Shown piece after piece: positions 61,076 through 64,000 of a stretch of DNA of 64,000 nt. This stretch comes from Apiospora phragmitis (taxonomy: Eukaryota > Ascomycota > Sordariomycetes > Amphisphaeriales > Apiosporaceae). The notes beneath the pieces are model-generated. The model did not search any database and had not been told where the DNA came from. It worked only from the letters and a program-made list of their open reading frames with translations. The stretch lies in assembly GCA_038363925.1 (NCBI GenBank), contig JAQQWL010000007.1, positions 1,612,001 through 1,676,000 on the forward strand. Reading direction: 5' to 3'. The stretch's first letter is position 1. Every line of letters begins with the position of its first letter. Made by a program: the position numbers and the translations under genes.

Positions 61076-61981
61076 GTTATCGGGGCCGTGACTCCTACGT
61101 TAATCATCCAGGGGCTAGGATATATACGACATACTACCATCTGTTAATCTTTCTGCAACATCAGACAGCAGTACTGCATCAGAGGCTACCTACATGATCC
61201 TGTCATTGCCATGGTTTGCGCCTGAGCACATGTTAACTCAGTTAATCGTATGTGCCGCGGTATCGCGGTGTTCGCAAATGGACCAGAATCCAGGCTAGAA
61301 AATTGATTTCGTGCGATCAAATGCTAGCCGTTGAACCCGCCCGTTGAAGCAACAGGCTTTACGTAGCCTACCAAATATATCAACAACTGCTGGCAACTTG
61401 ATAAGTACCTAATTGGTCACAGCGCTTTCAAGCAATCGAAACAAAAATACATCCCCTTTGGTTATTTCGACATCCCGATGTGCCCGGCATCTCGATTGAC
61501 GTTCGATAAATCAGGGGCCAGGGGGCCGCTGTAGAAACAAAATTAAGGTGGGCAGGGGCAGGGGCAGGGACTTATATGTTAGCGTTAGCGCATAGCCCGT
61601 ACTTGCTCATAGCACCTTTCGCTCCGAGGCAACTTCCTTTAGGTGGTGGGGGGTCCGCTGGATCCACTGGAAAGTTGGAAACAGGCATTGGAATTGGAGA
61701 GTTGGAGGCACAGCGAACGCAAGCTGCAGACACTTACTGCCCACCCTAGTAACAATCTCATGTTTGCGTGTCCAGGAATAACGGAAATCGCATCCACGGT
61801 CTTGGCTTGCGGGATGCCAGCACGACGTCAACTTTCTCTTCTTCACAAACAGCATGGAATAGGGAGGCTTACGGTCCATCTTTTGACTTCTCTTTCTTCT
61901 TGGTCGATGGCCCGCGTATAACTTCAATTGCTTGGCCTTGACTTGTCTACACTCTCTTTCTACCACACCTGTGTCGTCGCA
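61076..61981. other. Intergenic, GUP1 promoter region
   Basis: About 0.9 kb without a supported gene; it contains a GGGGCA repeat and should include the promoter of the O-acyltransferase gene. Confidence 0.5.
61550..61568. repeat. GGGGCA hexanucleotide repeat
   Basis: About three tandem GGGGCA units, 0.4 kb ahead of the O-acyltransferase gene. Confidence 0.75.
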
Positions 61982-64000
61982 ATGGGTGTCCGGTCCTTCC
62001 TCAGCAGCTCTACGAGCTCGACACCCTCGATACTCGTTTCACGACTGACTCCACGACACCCTACAAGACTATTATAGAATCGCGACACGATACAAGAGCA
62101 AACCAGGAAAGAGTAGCCAGGTACAGCGGCAAGACGAAACCATCAAGATGGTGGTCGCCCGAGTTCATCCTCTACTATGTGATCCTTAGCTATGTTATCC
62201 CCTATATGCTCTGGGTGGCATATGATGTATCCTCACGTAGGCAACACATGCGCTGAACCTTTCCGTCTCTGTCCCAGGACTGACATACTATCAATTATGT
62301 AGCGACAAACCCGCACTATAAGAGTATCGAACGCTTCCTGTCCCCGGGATGGATACCGGGGCGCAAAATCGTAGGCCTCTCTCCCACAAATGCTGTAGCG
62401 TTCCGCCGCTGACATCGCATAGGACACTTCCGATGCGCAATATCACACTTTTTGATCCAATGGGCCCTACTTGGCCTCTCTCCTCGTCTTCCACCCCCTC
62501 TTGGAAAGCTATACAATTCGATAATACACCCGGTTGCTTCGGTAGCCCCGCGGCCCGGCCGACTCTAGAAGAAGCAGACTTGAGGCTGGACCAGCGAGCC
62601 TCCTTCGATTATGTCTTTGCCATAATCTTTCTTCTTGTTCTGCACGGAATTTCTGCATTCAAGGTCCTGACCATCTTGTATATCAATTATCAACTTGCGA
62701 CCACACTTCCACGAAAGTACATCCCACTCGCGGCATGGGTGTTCAACATTGGTATCTTGTTCGCCAACGAACTAACCAAGGGTTTCAAGTTTGGCGTCAT
62801 AGCTACCCACCTATTCGGCCGGGCCTAAGAGTCGCTGGTCAGCGAACCGTCATCATTCATTGTTTGGGGGCATTGGCTTGACAGCTATGGAGGCCTCATG
62901 AGTCGATGGGAGATTCTCTTCAACATTACTGTGTCCGACTCATCAGTTTTGACATGGATTACTATTGGAGCCTGGATCGGAGAAGCTATAGCCCTGTGGA
63001 GGTAAGTCACCACTATAATCCCTCCCGTGACGTGACCAAATACTGATGGACCCAAGAAGAAGCAGCTCGATCCCTCGTCCTTGAGCGAGCGTGAGCGTAT
63101 CGGGATCCCAGCACAGGCCAAAGACTTCAGCTTCGGCAACTATGTCGCCTACGCCATTTACGCGCCCCTGTACCTCACTGGTCCTATCTTGACGTTCAAT
63201 GATTTCATCTCGCAGCTGCGCTATCGACCGGCTACGATTGAAACATCGCGCACCATCCGCTACGGTGTCCGTTTTGTAGTGACTCTCTTGGCCATGGAAC
63301 TAATGCTACACTTCGATTATGTCCAGGCCATTGGCAAGTCTAAACCAAAATGGGACGAGTATTCACGGCCCAGCTCAGCGTGCTGTCGTATTTCAACTTG
63401 CACATGATCTGGCTCAAGTTGCTGCTCCCGTGGCGGCTGTTTCGTCTGTGGGCGCTGATTGACGGAATCGACCCTCCGGAGAACATGCTGCGGTGCGTGA
63501 GCAACAACTACAGCACATTTGCGTTCTGGAGATCCTGGCATCGGTCTTACAACCGCTGGCTGACGCGGTACCTGTATATCCCCTTGGTGGCTCGTCGTTC
63601 AAGGACACCACATCATCGATTCGCTCCATCGCCAACTACATCTTGACGTTCACCTTCGTAGCGCTCTGGCACGATATCCAGTTGAATCTTCTCGTCTGGG
63701 GCTGGCTCATTGTCCTTTTCATGCTGCCCGAGATGGTAGGGCGAGCGTTTTTCCCGCTCGCAAATTCGAGAATTGGCCAACATTCTATCGCATGGCCAAG
63801 TCCGCTGGCTCTGTTTTCAATATTCTCATGATGATGGCGGCAAACTTGGTCGGATTTGCGTTTGGGGTGGATGGGTTCCGGGAGGTTGTGGCGGGTATGT
63901 TTAAGGATCTATTCGGTAAGTCTTCTCACCCCCTTACTCTCTCCCCACTTCATTACACTTGACTTTCATGCCCCTATTGTATTTTAACTATTATGCGCAT
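61982..64000 (+). CDS. GUP1: GUP1-type membrane-bound O-acyltransferase, 3' partial, many frame changes
   Basis: Endoplasmic-reticulum multi-pass enzyme; yeast Gup1 remodels GPI-anchor lipids and was first described in glycerol uptake. Visible pieces: [127 protein letters not shown] and [17 protein letters not shown]; the last holds the catalytic His of the MBOAT family. Introns: 62237-62302 and 63002-63056; a third begins after KDLFG near 63914 and the gene continues past the window. Single-base losses restore the reading at about 62009, 62933, 63365, 63581 and 63758. The stretch 62370-62560 needs several more changes, and a stop interrupts near 62826. With so many, either this is a poorly assembled locus or a true pseudogene. 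Confidence 0.85.

Noticed and set aside
39300..61200. Scattered TACCTA/TAGGTA hexamers
   Set aside because: About as many as expected for a 6-mer on two strands; only the TACC tract at 39.5 kb stands out.
1..64000. CRISPR array, rRNA operon, plasmid or phage features
   Set aside because: Spliced eukaryotic genes throughout; no such structures seen.

Overview
The window looks like nuclear DNA from a filamentous ascomycete, most likely a Sordariomycete; I cannot fix the order. The evidence is short GT-AG introns (mostly 48-73 bp), GC-rich exons in less GC-rich intergenic DNA, and a gene set typical of Pezizomycotina (L-arabinitol dehydrogenase, LaeA-type methyltransferase, SFP1, a RAL2-type Kelch/BTB protein). 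About 16 protein genes are supported. I found no rRNA, tRNA, CRISPR array or intact mobile element.

Layout. 0-15 kb is a housekeeping block: uracil-DNA glycosylase (-), mitochondrial carrier MTM1 (-), an FBXO9/Pof7-type F-box protein (+), tRNA-dihydrouridine synthase DUS3 (-), a possible small protein (-), a six-repeat Kelch protein (+) and respiratory supercomplex factor RCF2 (-). 15-22.6 kb is a gene desert. 22.6-33.2 kb holds SFP1 (+) and a divergent RAL2-like (-)/CDC20 (+) pair. 33-49 kb is gene-poor, with only a LaeA-like methyltransferase carrying an in-frame stop and a GC-rich broken methyltransferase. 49-55.6 kb holds TFIIA large subunit (-), ATP synthase subunit g (-) and L-arabinitol 4-dehydrogenase (-). 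57-64 kb holds a fungal regulator-like gene (-), a conserved hypothetical gene (+) and a GUP1/MBOAT O-acyltransferase (+) that runs off the window end; all three are frame-broken.

How the genes relate. They do not form one pathway or a biosynthetic cluster. Three products are mitochondrial inner-membrane proteins (MTM1, RCF2, ATP20), two control or read transcription (SFP1, TOA1), two are ubiquitin-ligase related (F-box protein, CDC20), and two act on nucleic acids (UNG1, DUS3).

The strongest unusual signal is that many conserved genes, including the normally essential CDC20, are interrupted by single-base frame changes, mostly next to homopolymers and often compensated a few hundred bases later. 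Six other genes (UNG1, MTM1, F-box, RCF2, SFP1, TOA1) read cleanly. The simplest reading is residual consensus indels in the assembly. The coordinates below span the inferred full genes and say where the frame changes. I see no convincing new biological system here.
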